DNA from: an uncultured Treponema sp.
Lineage (GTDB): Bacteria > Spirochaetota > Spirochaetia > Treponematales > Treponemataceae
Length of the DNA stretch: 64,000 nucleotides
Assembly: GCA_949300145.1 (NCBI GenBank)
Contig: CASGDA010000001.1
Location: 248,001-312,000, forward strand
Direction of reading: 5' to 3'
The notes beneath the pieces are model-generated. The model was not told where the DNA came from and made no database searches. It saw nothing but the letters and a program-made list of their open reading frames with translations. This document shows positions 1 through 8,724 of the stretch, piece by piece; within the stretch, counting starts at the first letter, position 1; every line of letters begins with the position of its first letter. Position numbers and translations under genes: made by a program.

Positions 1-911
1 ACTACGCTATGAGCTCCATGTTCGTACCGAATCCGGTTATCGACCTGTCAATAACACCCAAGGACAAAAAATCCGCGGACCAGATGGCAAAGGCCATCAA
101 CCGCTTCACGAAAGAAGACCCGACCTTCCACTGCTATGTGGATCCCGAGTCAAACCAGACTATCATACAGGGTATGGGCGAGCTTCATCTTGAGGTTTAC
201 ATTGAGCGTATGAAGCGCGAATACAACTGCGAGGTGGAGACCGGACAGCCCCAGGTCGCCTACCGTGAAACAATCACCCAGAAAGCTGACTTCAACTATA
301 CACACAAGAAGCAGACCGGTGGTTCAGGTCAGTACGGCCGTGTGGCGGGATTCATGGAGCCGGTTGAGCAGGATTACGAATTTGTGGACTCCATCAAAGG
401 AGGCGCGATTCCCAACGAATTCATTCCTTCCTGTGACAAGGGTTTCCAGCAGGCAATGAAAAAAGGCGATCTTATCGGATTCCCGATTGTGGGTGTCCGC
501 ATGACCATAAACGACGGTCAGTCCCATCCTGTGGACTCATCGGATATAGCCTTCCAGACAGCGGCCATCGGCGGTTTCCGCGAGGCTTATGCGAAAGCCA
601 AGCCCTGCATTCTTGAGCCTATAATGAAAGTTTCAATAGAAGGACCCCAGGAATTCCAGGGAAATATTTTCGGGCTGATTAACCAAAGACGGGGTATAAT
701 ACTGTCGTCCACAGAAGACGATAGCTTCGCCAGAGTGGATGCTGAAGTGCCGCTCAGCGAAATGTTCGGATTTTCCACCATTCTGCGTTCGTCCACCCAG
801 GGCAAGGCGGAATATTCGATGGAATTTGCGAAATACGGCAAAGTGCCGCAGAGCGTAGCGGATACTCTTATAAAAGAGTACGAAGCGAAACGCAAGGCAG
901 AACAAAAATAA
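1..911 (+). CDS. fusA: Elongation factor G, C-terminal part (5' truncated by window)
   Basis: This is the C-terminal ~300 residues of translation elongation factor EF-G, the GTPase that moves tRNAs and mRNA through the ribosome. The reading frame is open to the window edge (codons at 3-5 and 6-8 continue it), so the gene begins upstream and the first ATG seen at 9 is internal. Visible are domain III ([14 protein letters not shown]), domain IV ([13 protein letters not shown], the loop region that enters the decoding site) and the domain V ending. The G domain lies outside the window. It is followed after 10 bp by an ATPase gene with its own ribosome-binding site, so the two are probably co-transcribed. 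Whether this is the main EF-G or a second paralogue cannot be decided from this piece. Confidence 0.95.
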   Translation, partial: YAMSSMFVPNPVIDLSITPKDKKSADQMAKAINRFTKEDPTFHCYVDPESNQTIIQGMGELHLEVYIERMKREYNCEVETGQPQVAYRETITQKADFNYTHKKQTGGSGQYGRVAGFMEPVEQDYEFVDSIKGGAIPNEFIPSCDKGFQQAMKKGDLIGFPIVGVRMTINDGQSHPVDSSDIAFQTAAIGGFREAYAKAKPCILEPIMKVSIEGPQEFQGNIFGLINQRRGIILSSTEDDSFARVDAEVPLSEMFGFSTILRSSTQGKAEYSMEFAKYGKVPQSVADTLIKEYEAKRKAEQK

Positions 912-921
912 GGAGTTCGCG

Positions 922-1602
922 ATGGTAAAACAGGATCTTATTGAACGCAGCCCCGTAAGGAATTTTGAGAAACTGCTCGAAGGCGGAGTCAAAGAGGGTG
1001 AAATCGGATTAATTGCCTCCAAAAAAGGTCTGGGGAAAACCTCTATCCTCGTGCAGCTGGCTATCGACACCCTTCTGCAGGGAAAGGCTGTTGTGCATGT
1101 GTCTTTCAACCAGCAGGCAAACCACGTTATGACCTGGTATGAAAACATTTTTTCAGAACAGGCGAAACGCAAGAACCTCGACAAGGCTCCCGAAGTAAAG
1201 GCCGAGCTCGTGAGCAAACGCATTGTCCTCAACTTCAACCAGGAGACAGTCCGCACAACACAGGTTATAAAAACCATCAGGGCCCTTGCGGAATCAGGAA
1301 TCAAGGCTGAATCCATAATCATTGACGGCTTTGACTTCTCGAAGGCTCTTCCTGAAGAACTCAAGCAGATGAAAACCTTTGCGGAAGAAACAAAGGCCAC
1401 TGTATGGTACAGCGCCAATGCGGAGCTTGATAACAACGAAATTTCATCCCTTACGGAATATGAAAAACTTCTGGACGTCATTCTTTTCCTGGAGCCCGGA
1501 CAGGATGGAATTCAAATCAAGGTTATCAAGGAACACGGCAAAAAGAACATCTCTACAGACCTAAAACTGGATGTAAAGACCCTTCTGCTTGCAGAAAAAT
1601 AA
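922..1602 (+). CDS. DnaB/KaiC-type P-loop ATPase, function unknown
   Basis: A 226-residue cytoplasmic RecA-fold ATPase. The N-terminal half has a P-loop (ASKKGLGKTS, about residues 32-41) arranged like the DnaB helicase motif, followed by a DnaB/KaiC-like strand (AVVHVSFNQ). A Walker B-like strand ends in Asp-Gly (SIIIDGFDF, about 132-140). There is no DnaB N-terminal domain and no second KaiC domain, so it is a stand-alone ATPase core. A GGAG ribosome-binding site sits between the fusA stop and its ATG, and a strong terminator follows at 1656, so it ends the fusA transcription unit. Linkage to EF-G suggests a translation-linked or housekeeping role, but that is inference from position only. 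The substrate is unknown. Confidence 0.75.
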   Translation: MVKQDLIERSPVRNFEKLLEGGVKEGEIGLIASKKGLGKTSILVQLAIDTLLQGKAVVHVSFNQQANHVMTWYENIFSEQAKRKNLDKAPEVKAELVSKRIVLNFNQETVRTTQVIKTIRALAESGIKAESIIIDGFDFSKALPEELKQMKTFAEETKATVWYSANAELDNNEISSLTEYEKLLDVILFLEPGQDGIQIKVIKEHGKKNISTDLKLDVKTLLLAEK

Positions 1603-1655
1603 AATTATTACATAAAAACGGACTATACAATCCGGCTTTTAAGGTAATAAAATAG

Positions 1656-1696
1656 ACGGGTGGTGTCAGGACAAAAATCCTGCCCCCCGTTTTTTA
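1656..1696 (+). terminator. Rho-independent terminator after the fusA-ATPase unit
   Basis: ACGGG (1656-1660) pairs with CCCGT (1686-1690), and an inner CAGGA/TCCTG stem closes on an A-rich loop. A run of T follows (1690-1696). It lies 54 bp past the ATPase stop and before the separate malQ ribosome-binding site, so malQ starts a new transcript. Confidence 0.8.
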
Positions 1697-1756
1697 TTGC
1701 CCGAAACAAACCATGACGGGCAGTAAACCTACAAGAATTATATTCGGAGGAACAAA

Positions 1757-3310
1757 ATGAATACGGACAGACGCAGCGGCATTCTTCTGCACATAACATC
1801 CCTGCCGGAATCGCCCGGTATAGGCACAATGGGAAAATCCGCCTATGATTTCGTGGACTGGCTTGAAAAAGGCGGACAGACATTATGGCAGATACTTCCG
1901 TTGGGTCCCACAGGATACGGCGATTCCCCTTACGCCTCCTTCTCGACATTCGCCGGGAACCCGCTCCTCATAGACATTGAAAAACTGATGGAAGACGGCT
2001 GGCTTTCGGAGGAAGACTGCAAAACTCCCCCTTCAATAAAAACTGAAGGTTACATCGATTACGGCGCTGTGATTCAATGGAAAAATCCCCTCCTGAAAAA
2101 GGCGGCCTGTAAATTCCTGGAAAGCGCCCCGGAAACCGAAAAGAAAAAATTCGCGGATTTCAAAAAAAAGCAGGCTTACTGGCTGGACGATTACACAGCC
2201 TTCATGAGCATAAAAGAATTTCACGATAAAAAAGCGGCGGAAGAAAAACCTGAAAATTCAGTCTGGTTTGCCTACTGGCCGAAAGAACTGGCATCCCACA
2301 ACGCAGCAGCCGTGAATAAATGGATCGAATCCCACAGCCAGGAAATCGAGGAGTATTCCGTCCTCCAGTATTTCTTTTTCAGTCAATGGAAGACCCTCAA
2401 AGACTATGCGAACAGCAGGGGAATCTCCATCATAGGGGACATCCCGATTTTTGTGGCCGCGGACTCCTCCGACGTATGGAGCAACCAGGAATTCTTCCAG
2501 CTTGGAAAGGACGGGAAACCCTCGGCACAGGCAGGCGTTCCGCCCGACTATTTCTGCGAAAGCGGGCAGTTATGGGGGAACCCTCTTTATGACTGGGGAA
2601 AAATGAAAAAAAACGGATACGCCTGGTGGATTACACGCATACAGTCAATGCTGGAAAAAGTAGACTTCATAAGGATTGACCATTTCAGGGGATTTGAATC
2701 CTACTGGTCCGTTCCCGCCGGCGAGAAGACGGCTGTCAACGGCAAATGGGAAAAGGGTCCGGGATTCGACTTCTTCAACGAGGTGAAAAAACGCCTCGGG
2801 GATCTGCCCTTCCTCGCCGAAGACCTGGGCTTTGTGACAAAAGAAGTCCAGGAACTCCGGGACGGATGCGCTTTCCCCGGAATGAAAGTGCTGCAGTTCG
2901 CCTTCAACAAAAATGAAGCCGGAAAAGAGGGGTTCACGAACGCCTTCCTGCCACATATGTATCCGCAGAACTGCCTCGTATGCACCGGAACCCACGACAA
3001 CGACACAATGCAGGGATGGCTGGATTCCGCCACGGAAGAAGACATCAATATGATTCTCGAATATTTTGATGTGCCTGCCGGAACCCCTCTGACACCTCTG
3101 ATTGTCCGGGCGGGATTTATGTCTGTCGCACGGTACGCGGTATTCCCCCTTCAGGACATATACGCGCTTGGAAAGGAAGCGCGCATAAACGAACCTTCAA
3201 CCGTGGGAAAAAACTGGGCATGGAGGATGGGGAAAGAGCATATGGATCCTGCACAGGCGGAACGCCTTAAAAAACTTTCGGTATATTCCGGCCGGAACGG
3301 ACAAAAATAA
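1757..3310 (+). CDS. malQ: 4-alpha-glucanotransferase (amylomaltase)
   Basis: GH77 disproportionating enzyme that transfers 1,4-alpha-glucan segments between malto-oligosaccharides in the cytoplasm. The protein has 517 residues, the usual length of the short bacterial form. Recognised blocks are RRSGILLHITSLP at the start, WQILPLGPTGYGDSPY near 55-70, and DYFCESGQLWGNPLYDW near 258-274. FIRIDHFRGFESYW (about 300-313) contains the nucleophile Asp, FLAEDLG contains the acid/base Glu, and CTGTHDNDTMQGW contains the third acidic residue. A good GGAGG ribosome-binding site precedes the ATG. The next gene (CYTH protein) follows after 19 bp and is probably co-transcribed. Confidence 0.95.
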   Translation: MNTDRRSGILLHITSLPESPGIGTMGKSAYDFVDWLEKGGQTLWQILPLGPTGYGDSPYASFSTFAGNPLLIDIEKLMEDGWLSEEDCKTPPSIKTEGYIDYGAVIQWKNPLLKKAACKFLESAPETEKKKFADFKKKQAYWLDDYTAFMSIKEFHDKKAAEEKPENSVWFAYWPKELASHNAAAVNKWIESHSQEIEEYSVLQYFFFSQWKTLKDYANSRGISIIGDIPIFVAADSSDVWSNQEFFQLGKDGKPSAQAGVPPDYFCESGQLWGNPLYDWGKMKKNGYAWWITRIQSMLEKVDFIRIDHFRGFESYWSVPAGEKTAVNGKWEKGPGFDFFNEVKKRLGDLPFLAEDLGFVTKEVQELRDGCAFPGMKVLQFAFNKNEAGKEGFTNAFLPHMYPQNCLVCTGTHDNDTMQGWLDSATEEDINMILEYFDVPAGTPLTPLIVRAGFMSVARYAVFPLQDIYALGKEARINEPSTVGKNWAWRMGKEHMDPAQAERLKKLSVYSGRNGQK

Positions 3311-3329
3311 ACCGGGGCGGGGTTCCGAA

Positions 3330-3929
3330 ATGACTGAAATCGAGCTGAAAGCGCGCGTAAAGTCCCCTGCCGAAACCGAAGCGAAGCTGCGCAAGTTCTG
3401 CACCTTTCAGGGGGAAACGGTCAAAAAAGATGAATACTGGAGGAACCCCGCGGGTAAAACCCTGCGTTTGAGGATAGAAACGGGAAAGGAACCGCTTGTA
3501 ACCTGGAAAATAAAAAGCATCAATAACGGCGTGGAAACAAATGATGAAAGGGAATTCCATGTTTCTTCCGCCGGGCTTTTTTCCGAATTACTCAGGGAAA
3601 CCGGATTCCTCCCCGTGCTGAAAAAAGAAAAGCGCACGAAAACCTTTTCCGTCTCCTGCCCCTCCCCCGGTCTCCGTGGAGGCCCGCACCAGGACAAAAC
3701 CTTCCAGGCATCCATGGAGCTGTCGGATGTCACGGGTCTGGGATTTTTCCTTGAAATCGAAATAGTACTGGATAATCCTGACGGGGAGACGGAAAAAGAA
3801 GCCGGGGCGGCTCTCAGGGAACTGCTCGCGCAGGCGGGCGTCCCTGAAAGCGAAATAGAAGAACGGTACTATTCAGAGCTTTTGGCGTTGAAAGAAGCCA
3901 ACCCCTTGAAATCCAATGTCGCGAAATAG
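3330..3929 (+). CDS. CYTH-domain protein (CyaB-like / triphosphate hydrolase family)
   Basis: A 199-residue soluble protein of the CYTH superfamily, whose members bind triphosphates in an acidic-basic tunnel. The diagnostic N-terminal EIELKARV motif (ExExK) is at residues 3-10. Further family features are KDEYWRNP (about 32-39), TLRLRIE, LVTWK, a K-E-K-R basic patch and EIEIVLD near 148-154. The family includes class IV adenylate cyclases, thiamine triphosphatases and tripolyphosphatases, and the sequence does not separate these. It follows malQ after 19 bp. Its last 61 bp overlap the 3' end of convergent lysA, a long overlap that leaves both stop codons inside the other gene. Confidence 0.8.
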   Translation: MTEIELKARVKSPAETEAKLRKFCTFQGETVKKDEYWRNPAGKTLRLRIETGKEPLVTWKIKSINNGVETNDEREFHVSSAGLFSELLRETGFLPVLKKEKRTKTFSVSCPSPGLRGGPHQDKTFQASMELSDVTGLGFFLEIEIVLDNPDGETEKEAGAALRELLAQAGVPESEIEERYYSELLALKEANPLKSNVAK

Positions 3930-5200
3930 TCGTCGATGGTTTCCCGGCGGCGGATTTCAACAACTTCACCGTTCCCACGCAGGAGAAGCTCCCCGCAGCG
4001 GAGTTTCCCGTTATAGTTAAAGCCCATCGCCCTGCCATGCGCGCCAGCATCATGAATAATAAGCAGGTCGCCGTTATCAACAGGCGGGAGAGGCCTCTGG
4101 ACGGCGAATTTATCGCAGTTCTCGCACAGTGAACCGACAACGTCATAAATCCGGTAATCTTTCCCGGCCTGCATTCCGGCTTTAATCTCTCCGGTGGAAA
4201 AATCAACCGGATCCGTTTTTCCGTTTACCGTGACATGGTGATAGGCGCCGTACATTCCTGGCCGCATCAAATCAGCCATACTTGCATCAACGCCGATGTA
4301 TTCCCTGTATATGTGCTTTTCGTGTACAGCCCTGGTAACCAGCCAGCCATAGGGGCCTGTCACCGGACGGCCGCATTCCCAGCATATTTTAACCGGATCA
4401 AGCCCGGCGGGCACAAGGATTCTATCGTAAGAGGCCCTGATGCTCCCGGCAAGACTTGTGTAATCCACCGGCACCTGTCCCGGCTTGTATGGTATTCCAA
4501 GACCGCCTCCAAGATCTATCAATTCAATTCTGACACCGAGCTTTTCCTTTATTTCAGCGGCCAGAGAGAAAATAATGTCAGCGGTTTCCACAAAACATCC
4601 GGGGTTCAGCTCATTGGAAGCGACCATTGTATGCAGGGCGAAATTTGAAACGCCTTTGTCCCTGCATATTTTATAGGCTTCCAGAATCTGTTCCCTGGTA
4701 AGACCGTACTTTGCTTCCTCCGGTTTTCCGATGATTGAATTAACCCCGCTGTTTTTCAACGAACCTGGGTTATACCGGAATGAAATCATATCCGGCAAAG
4801 CCCCGAGAGCATTTTCCACAAACGGGATATGGGAAATGTCATCCAGATTAAGGATGTTCCCCTTCAGGTTGGCATAGATATATTCCTTTTCCGGTGTTTC
4901 GTTGCTTGAAAACATTACATCCCGGCCGGTTATACCGGATTTTTCAGCGAGAATCAGCTCCGGCATACTGGAACAGTCCGCGCCGCATCCTTCATCCGCC
5001 AATATTTTCAGGATATAGGGGTTGGGGCAGGCTTTGACCGCAAAAAATTCCTTGAAGGACGGGAAAATGGAAAAAGCCCGCGTAAAATTCCTGATATTCT
5101 CCCTGATACCCTTCTCATCATAAAGATAAAAGGGCGTGCCATATCTGTCCGCAAGTTCGGAAAGTTCCCCGGAGGAAAGAGGGAAATATTTATCGCTCAT
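3869..5200 (-). CDS. lysA: Diaminopimelate decarboxylase
   Basis: PLP-dependent fold-III decarboxylase that converts meso-diaminopimelate to lysine, the last step of the pathway. It has 443 residues, close to the usual 415-440. The PLP lysine is in FFAVKACPNP (about residue 53). Other family markers are CGADCSSMPEL, FALHTM, a glycine-rich phosphate-binding segment (DLGGGLGIPY) and DAGAHGRAMG near the C terminus. It is the last gene of dapA-asd-lysA and lies 20 bp after asd. A related decarboxylase such as carboxynorspermidine decarboxylase is less likely given its two DAP-pathway neighbours. Confidence 0.92.
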   Translation of the reverse strand: MSDKYFPLSSGELSELADRYGTPFYLYDEKGIRENIRNFTRAFSIFPSFKEFFAVKACPNPYILKILADEGCGADCSSMPELILAEKSGITGRDVMFSSNETPEKEYIYANLKGNILNLDDISHIPFVENALGALPDMISFRYNPGSLKNSGVNSIIGKPEEAKYGLTREQILEAYKICRDKGVSNFALHTMVASNELNPGCFVETADIIFSLAAEIKEKLGVRIELIDLGGGLGIPYKPGQVPVDYTSLAGSIRASYDRILVPAGLDPVKICWECGRPVTGPYGWLVTRAVHEKHIYREYIGVDASMADLMRPGMYGAYHHVTVNGKTDPVDFSTGEIKAGMQAGKDYRIYDVVGSLCENCDKFAVQRPLPPVDNGDLLIIHDAGAHGRAMGFNYNGKLRCGELLLRGNGEVVEIRRRETIDDYFATLDFKGLASFNAKSSE

Positions 5201-5220
5201 AACTCAGCTCCGCATTACCG

Positions 5221-6324
5221 TCACAGATTATCAAAGAAACCTTTCGCTTTCAAAAGCTCTGCATTGAGGATTCCGCCCAACGCCGCGCCCCGTTTTGTGT
5301 TATGGCTCAACGCCACGAAACGGACATCAAAGACCCGGCAGGGGCGCAGACGGCCTATTGTAACCGCCATTCCCTTGTCTGCGTCCCTGTCCCTGCGCGG
5401 CTGCGGCCTGTTTGTTTCGTGGCGCACGATTATCGGGTGAACAGGCGCGGAGGGCAGATTCTGCTCCTGGGGATAGGAACGGAAATTCACCCATACCCTT
5501 TCAATTTCCTCCAGGGAAGGCTTCTTGTCCTCCGGCAAGTCAAAGTCAAGGCTCACACAGGCGGTGTGCCCGTCTATGACGGGAACCCGGTTGCAGTGTG
5601 CGGAAACAAGCGGAGAGGCTGCATTTTTAATTTTGCCGCCGTCAACGGAACCCAGGATTTTCAGGCATTCCTGCTCGGTTTTCTCCTCTTCCCCTCCGAT
5701 GTAAGGAACAATGTTGTCAATCATATCAAAGGATGAAACACCTGGATATCCTGCACCGGAGACAGCCTGCATAGTCGTGACAACCATGCGCTTCACCGGA
5801 TACCCGGCCTTGATAAGGGCGTAAACCGGCGCCATATAGGACTGGAGGGAACAGTTGGGCTTTACGGCTATGAATCCCTTGTCCCATCCGTGGTGCTTTT
5901 TCTGGGCTTCAATGATATCGGTATGCTCCGGATTGATTTCAGGAATAAGCATCGGAACGTCTTCCGTCCAGCGGTTTGCGCTGGCATTTGACACAACAGG
6001 AATACCGATGGAAGCATATGATTCTTCCAGGGCCTTTATTTCATCCTTTCCCATTTCAAGAGCACTGAACACAAATTTACACTTTCCGACGGCAGCCTTG
6101 AAATCATTCGCATCATACACAGGCAAATCCGCGACTCCGGACGGAATATCAGCCCCGATAAGCCAGCGGTTTTCCACCGCGTCCTTATATAATTTTCCCG
6201 CCGACCTGGGGGAAGCCGCCACATAGGAAACTTCAAACCAGGGATGGTCAGCAAGATTCGCGATATAACGCTGGCCGACCATTCCGGTGGCGCCGAGAAC
6301 TCCGACCTTGATTTTTCCGCTCAT
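5221..6324 (-). CDS. asd: Aspartate-semialdehyde dehydrogenase (archaeal/fungal-type subfamily)
   Basis: Reduces aspartyl-phosphate to aspartate semialdehyde with NADPH, the branch point for lysine/DAP and threonine. The protein has 367 residues. It begins with a Rossmann motif (GVLGATGMVGQRY, residues 8-20). The catalytic cysteine lies in VKPNCSLQSY (about residue 158), and SGAGYPGVSS and the His-containing SAHCNRVPVIDGH follow. The spacing and the NCSLQ context fit the archaeal/yeast-like Asd subfamily better than the E. coli type. It lies between dapA (18 bp upstream) and lysA. Its product also feeds thrC, which lies 6 kb away in a separate unit. Confidence 0.92.
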   Translation of the reverse strand: MSGKIKVGVLGATGMVGQRYIANLADHPWFEVSYVAASPRSAGKLYKDAVENRWLIGADIPSGVADLPVYDANDFKAAVGKCKFVFSALEMGKDEIKALEESYASIGIPVVSNASANRWTEDVPMLIPEINPEHTDIIEAQKKHHGWDKGFIAVKPNCSLQSYMAPVYALIKAGYPVKRMVVTTMQAVSGAGYPGVSSFDMIDNIVPYIGGEEEKTEQECLKILGSVDGGKIKNAASPLVSAHCNRVPVIDGHTACVSLDFDLPEDKKPSLEEIERVWVNFRSYPQEQNLPSAPVHPIIVRHETNRPQPRRDRDADKGMAVTIGRLRPCRVFDVRFVALSHNTKRGAALGGILNAELLKAKGFFDNL

Positions 6325-6341
6325 ATTTTCTCCTTGAAATT

Positions 6342-7250
6342 TTACAAACCGTACTCTTTGAGAGCCGCCTCAATGACAGCCTTTGCCTTGTCATTAACTT
6401 CCACCAGGGGAAGCCGAAGCCGTCCTGAAACCAGCCCTTTCAGTTTCATTGCGTATTTTATCGAAGACGGATTTCCGTCCACAAAAGCCGCCCGGAACAC
6501 AGGGGCCAGTTTGTAATGAAGATCCCTTGCTTTTTCCAAATCCCCTTTCAAAAGAGAATCCACAAGGGATGAAACCGCTTCGGGGAGAAGATTGGAAACA
6601 ACGGAAATAACACCGTCTCCGCCGGCGGCCATGGCAGGCAGAGTCAGCATATCATCTCCGCTGAGAACGGAAAAACCGGGCTTCTTTCTGGCTATTTTTT
6701 CTATCACTTCCATGATCTGGGCGACACTTCCGGAAGCCTCTTTTACACCGGCAATGTTGGGAAGCTCGGCGATACGCATCAAAAGCTCCGTGCTGATGTT
6801 TTTTCCTGTCCGGCCGGCAATATTATATACAATCACCGGAATTCCGCATTCGGAAACAGCCTCAAAATGCCTGAAAAGACCCTCATCCGAAGGCTTGTTA
6901 TAATAAGGGGTGACCACAAGGGCGTAATCAGCTCCGGCCTCTTTCGCCCTCGACACATATACGACAGCGTCCTTTGTATTGTTGCTGCCGGCGCCCAGTA
7001 TCACGGGGATGTTCCGGTTCTGCTTTTTCTCATACTCTTTTACTTCTTCCATGAGGATTTGAATCATCCTCACTTCCTCTTCATTTTCATCCAAAGTCGG
7101 TGTTTCTCCGGTTGTTCCCAGGGGAACCAATCCCGTTATACCGCCGTCAAGCTGGTAACGGATTAAGTTACGCCAACAGTCATAATCAACGGAACCGTCA
7201 CCTTTCATCGGAGTAACAAGGGCGGTAAAAGAACCGCGAAGTTTCTCCAT
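6342..7250 (-). CDS. dapA: 4-hydroxy-tetrahydrodipicolinate synthase
   Basis: Condenses pyruvate with aspartate semialdehyde, the first committed step to DAP and lysine. The chosen start gives 302 residues beginning MEKLRGSFTALVTPM. It has a GGAG ribosome-binding site 5-6 nt upstream, whereas the longer open frame starts at a codon without one. The TIM-barrel family markers are GTTGETPTL (pyruvate carboxylate binding), VTPYYNKPSDEG (catalytic Tyr) and NIAGVKEASGS (Schiff-base Lys). It is first in the dapA-asd-lysA operon and has a strong promoter (see 7271-7299). DAP is needed both for lysine and as a possible peptidoglycan residue; which diamino acid the wall uses is not shown here. Confidence 0.95.
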   Translation of the reverse strand: MEKLRGSFTALVTPMKGDGSVDYDCWRNLIRYQLDGGITGLVPLGTTGETPTLDENEEEVRMIQILMEEVKEYEKKQNRNIPVILGAGSNNTKDAVVYVSRAKEAGADYALVVTPYYNKPSDEGLFRHFEAVSECGIPVIVYNIAGRTGKNISTELLMRIAELPNIAGVKEASGSVAQIMEVIEKIARKKPGFSVLSGDDMLTLPAMAAGGDGVISVVSNLLPEAVSSLVDSLLKGDLEKARDLHYKLAPVFRAAFVDGNPSSIKYAMKLKGLVSGRLRLPLVEVNDKAKAVIEAALKEYGL

Positions 7251-7270
7251 AATAAGCTCCTTGTGGAATA

Positions 7271-7299
7271 AGTATAACACCAGATCGAGCTCACGTCAA
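7271..7299 (-). promoter_or_regulatory. Promoter of dapA-asd-lysA
   Basis: On the minus strand TTGACG (7299-7294) and TATACT (7276-7271) are separated by 17 bp, each one mismatch from consensus. Transcription would start near 7264, leaving a short leader with the GGAG site before the dapA ATG at 7250. Confidence 0.8.
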
Positions 7300-7364
7300 G
7301 ATGAAGTTCCCTCCCAAATTATCCGCCCCGGTAAAATATAATACCGCGGAAATAAAACATAAAA

Positions 7365-7393
7365 TTGCTAAAACCCGCTTCATAAGTTATAAT
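7365..7393 (+). promoter_or_regulatory. Promoter of the YihY-cNBD gene, near-leaderless
   Basis: TTGCTA (7365-7370) and a perfect TATAAT (7388-7393) are 17 bp apart. Only 10 nt separate the -10 box from the ATG at 7404 and no Shine-Dalgarno sequence is present. The predicted mRNA leader is therefore about 4 nt. It is divergent from the dapA promoter. Confidence 0.75.
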
Positions 7394-7403
7394 AATTTTA
7401 AAG

Positions 7404-8699
7404 ATGAAACTGTCCGATACCGCCCAAAGGTTTTATATAACCGCGAAATCCTTTTTCGACAATGATTTGCCCAGTTATGCCTGTTCAGGAGCCTTCAACT
7501 TCCTCCTTTCGAGCGTTCCTCTTGCCCTTGTCGTCATTTCAATATGCCTCAGAATCTGGCACAATTCCGGAGAAGAAATACTCCGGTTTCTGAATGAATA
7601 CGAGCTCCTCTCTGACTCTTTTGACTGGACGGAATCGATAAACAACAGCACGATACTGACAAAACCGTCAGGACTGCTGGAAATCTTCGCTGTATTTTCC
7701 GTTCTCTGGCTTTCCCGTAAATTCTTTATGTCAATCCAGGGAGCCATAAAACGCATATACAGAAAAAAAAACCAGCGCAAACCCATAAAACAGAATCTTT
7801 TTATAATCGCCAGTGAAATAATTCTGGTCCTTTCCATAATTTTCGTCATATTGATAATCACAGCCGCAAGGACTTTTTTGGATATGGAATTGTCGCTCAA
7901 AGTTATCTCCCCCTTTGTCCTGGAAATCCTGGATAAAATCTTCCGGTTCGTACCGTTCGCGATACTGGTTGTTTTTCTCTTTTTTGTTTACAAACTGACC
8001 CCGCTTCCCCATCCGAAAACAATACTGAGCGTTGTCTGCGCCCTGATGTGTTCCCTGACATTCACCGCCTTCGGTTTTGTTTTTTCACTTATAATTGACA
8101 CTGAAAGATACAACCTTATTTACGGCTTGCTGGGGAATTTAATACTGCTGCTGATTGAAGTGTATTTCTTTTTTATTTCCTTCCTGTTCTTCGCCCAATT
8201 CCAGTACATATCCCAGTTTTATGACGACTTTATCTTCGCCCAGATTTACCTCCTTTCAAAAAAGGACAAAACAACTTCTTCCGGGAAATTCGAGGCGAAA
8301 CTCTTCAAATATCCGGTGAGGCTGGCCCGGTATGAAACCAGATTTTCCGCAGGCGAAACAATTTTTTCAAGCGGCGATAAATCTTACGATGTTTATTACA
8401 TCTGTTCCGGGGAAGTCAGAATTGAAAACACTAAAATGGAGAAAGTCCTTAAATCAGGAGAAATATTCGGGGATTTTGCCTTCTTGACGGGCACACACCG
8501 TATTTATACCGCACGGACAGAAAAAGACTGCATCCTGCTGAAAATTCCCCCGGAATTATTCCAGGAAACGATATATGTAACCGGTTCCGTGGCGCGCCGG
8601 ACCCTTCAGGTAATAGCCGAAAACATAAGTGAACTGATTCCTGAGGAAACCGGTGAAAAAACGCCGCACGCTGAAATTGAAATAGAAGCCAATTTGTGA
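7404..8699 (+). CDS. YihY/UPF0761 membrane protein fused to a cyclic-nucleotide-binding domain
   Basis: A 431-residue inner-membrane protein. Residues about 1-270 are a YihY-family multi-span domain (formerly mis-called RNase BN). It starts with the family-typical N terminus (FFDNDLPSYACSGAFNFLLSSVPL) followed by at least five hydrophobic spans. Residues about 305-405 look like a cyclic-nucleotide-binding/CAP-type effector domain: FSAGETIFSSGDKSYDVYYI, CSGEVRI, then LKSGEIFGDFAFLTGTHRIYTARTEKDCILLKI. The phosphate-cassette position carries GDFAFLTGTHR rather than the classic GEl-x-R-AA, so nucleotide binding is uncertain. It lies just upstream of glmS. The fusion is uncommon as far as I know and suggests ligand control of a membrane protein of unknown function. 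Confidence 0.82.
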   Translation: MKLSDTAQRFYITAKSFFDNDLPSYACSGAFNFLLSSVPLALVVISICLRIWHNSGEEILRFLNEYELLSDSFDWTESINNSTILTKPSGLLEIFAVFSVLWLSRKFFMSIQGAIKRIYRKKNQRKPIKQNLFIIASEIILVLSIIFVILIITAARTFLDMELSLKVISPFVLEILDKIFRFVPFAILVVFLFFVYKLTPLPHPKTILSVVCALMCSLTFTAFGFVFSLIIDTERYNLIYGLLGNLILLLIEVYFFFISFLFFAQFQYISQFYDDFIFAQIYLLSKKDKTTSSGKFEAKLFKYPVRLARYETRFSAGETIFSSGDKSYDVYYICSGEVRIENTKMEKVLKSGEIFGDFAFLTGTHRIYTARTEKDCILLKIPPELFQETIYVTGSVARRTLQVIAENISELIPEETGEKTPHAEIEIEANL

Positions 8700-8724
8700 T
8701 ATAAGTTCCTGACAGGGGGATTCT

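Noticed and set aside
633..1481. 282-codon minus-strand ORF opposite fusA and the ATPase gene
   Set aside because: It lies antisense to two well-supported genes and has no recognisable motifs. It is a shadow of their codon bias.
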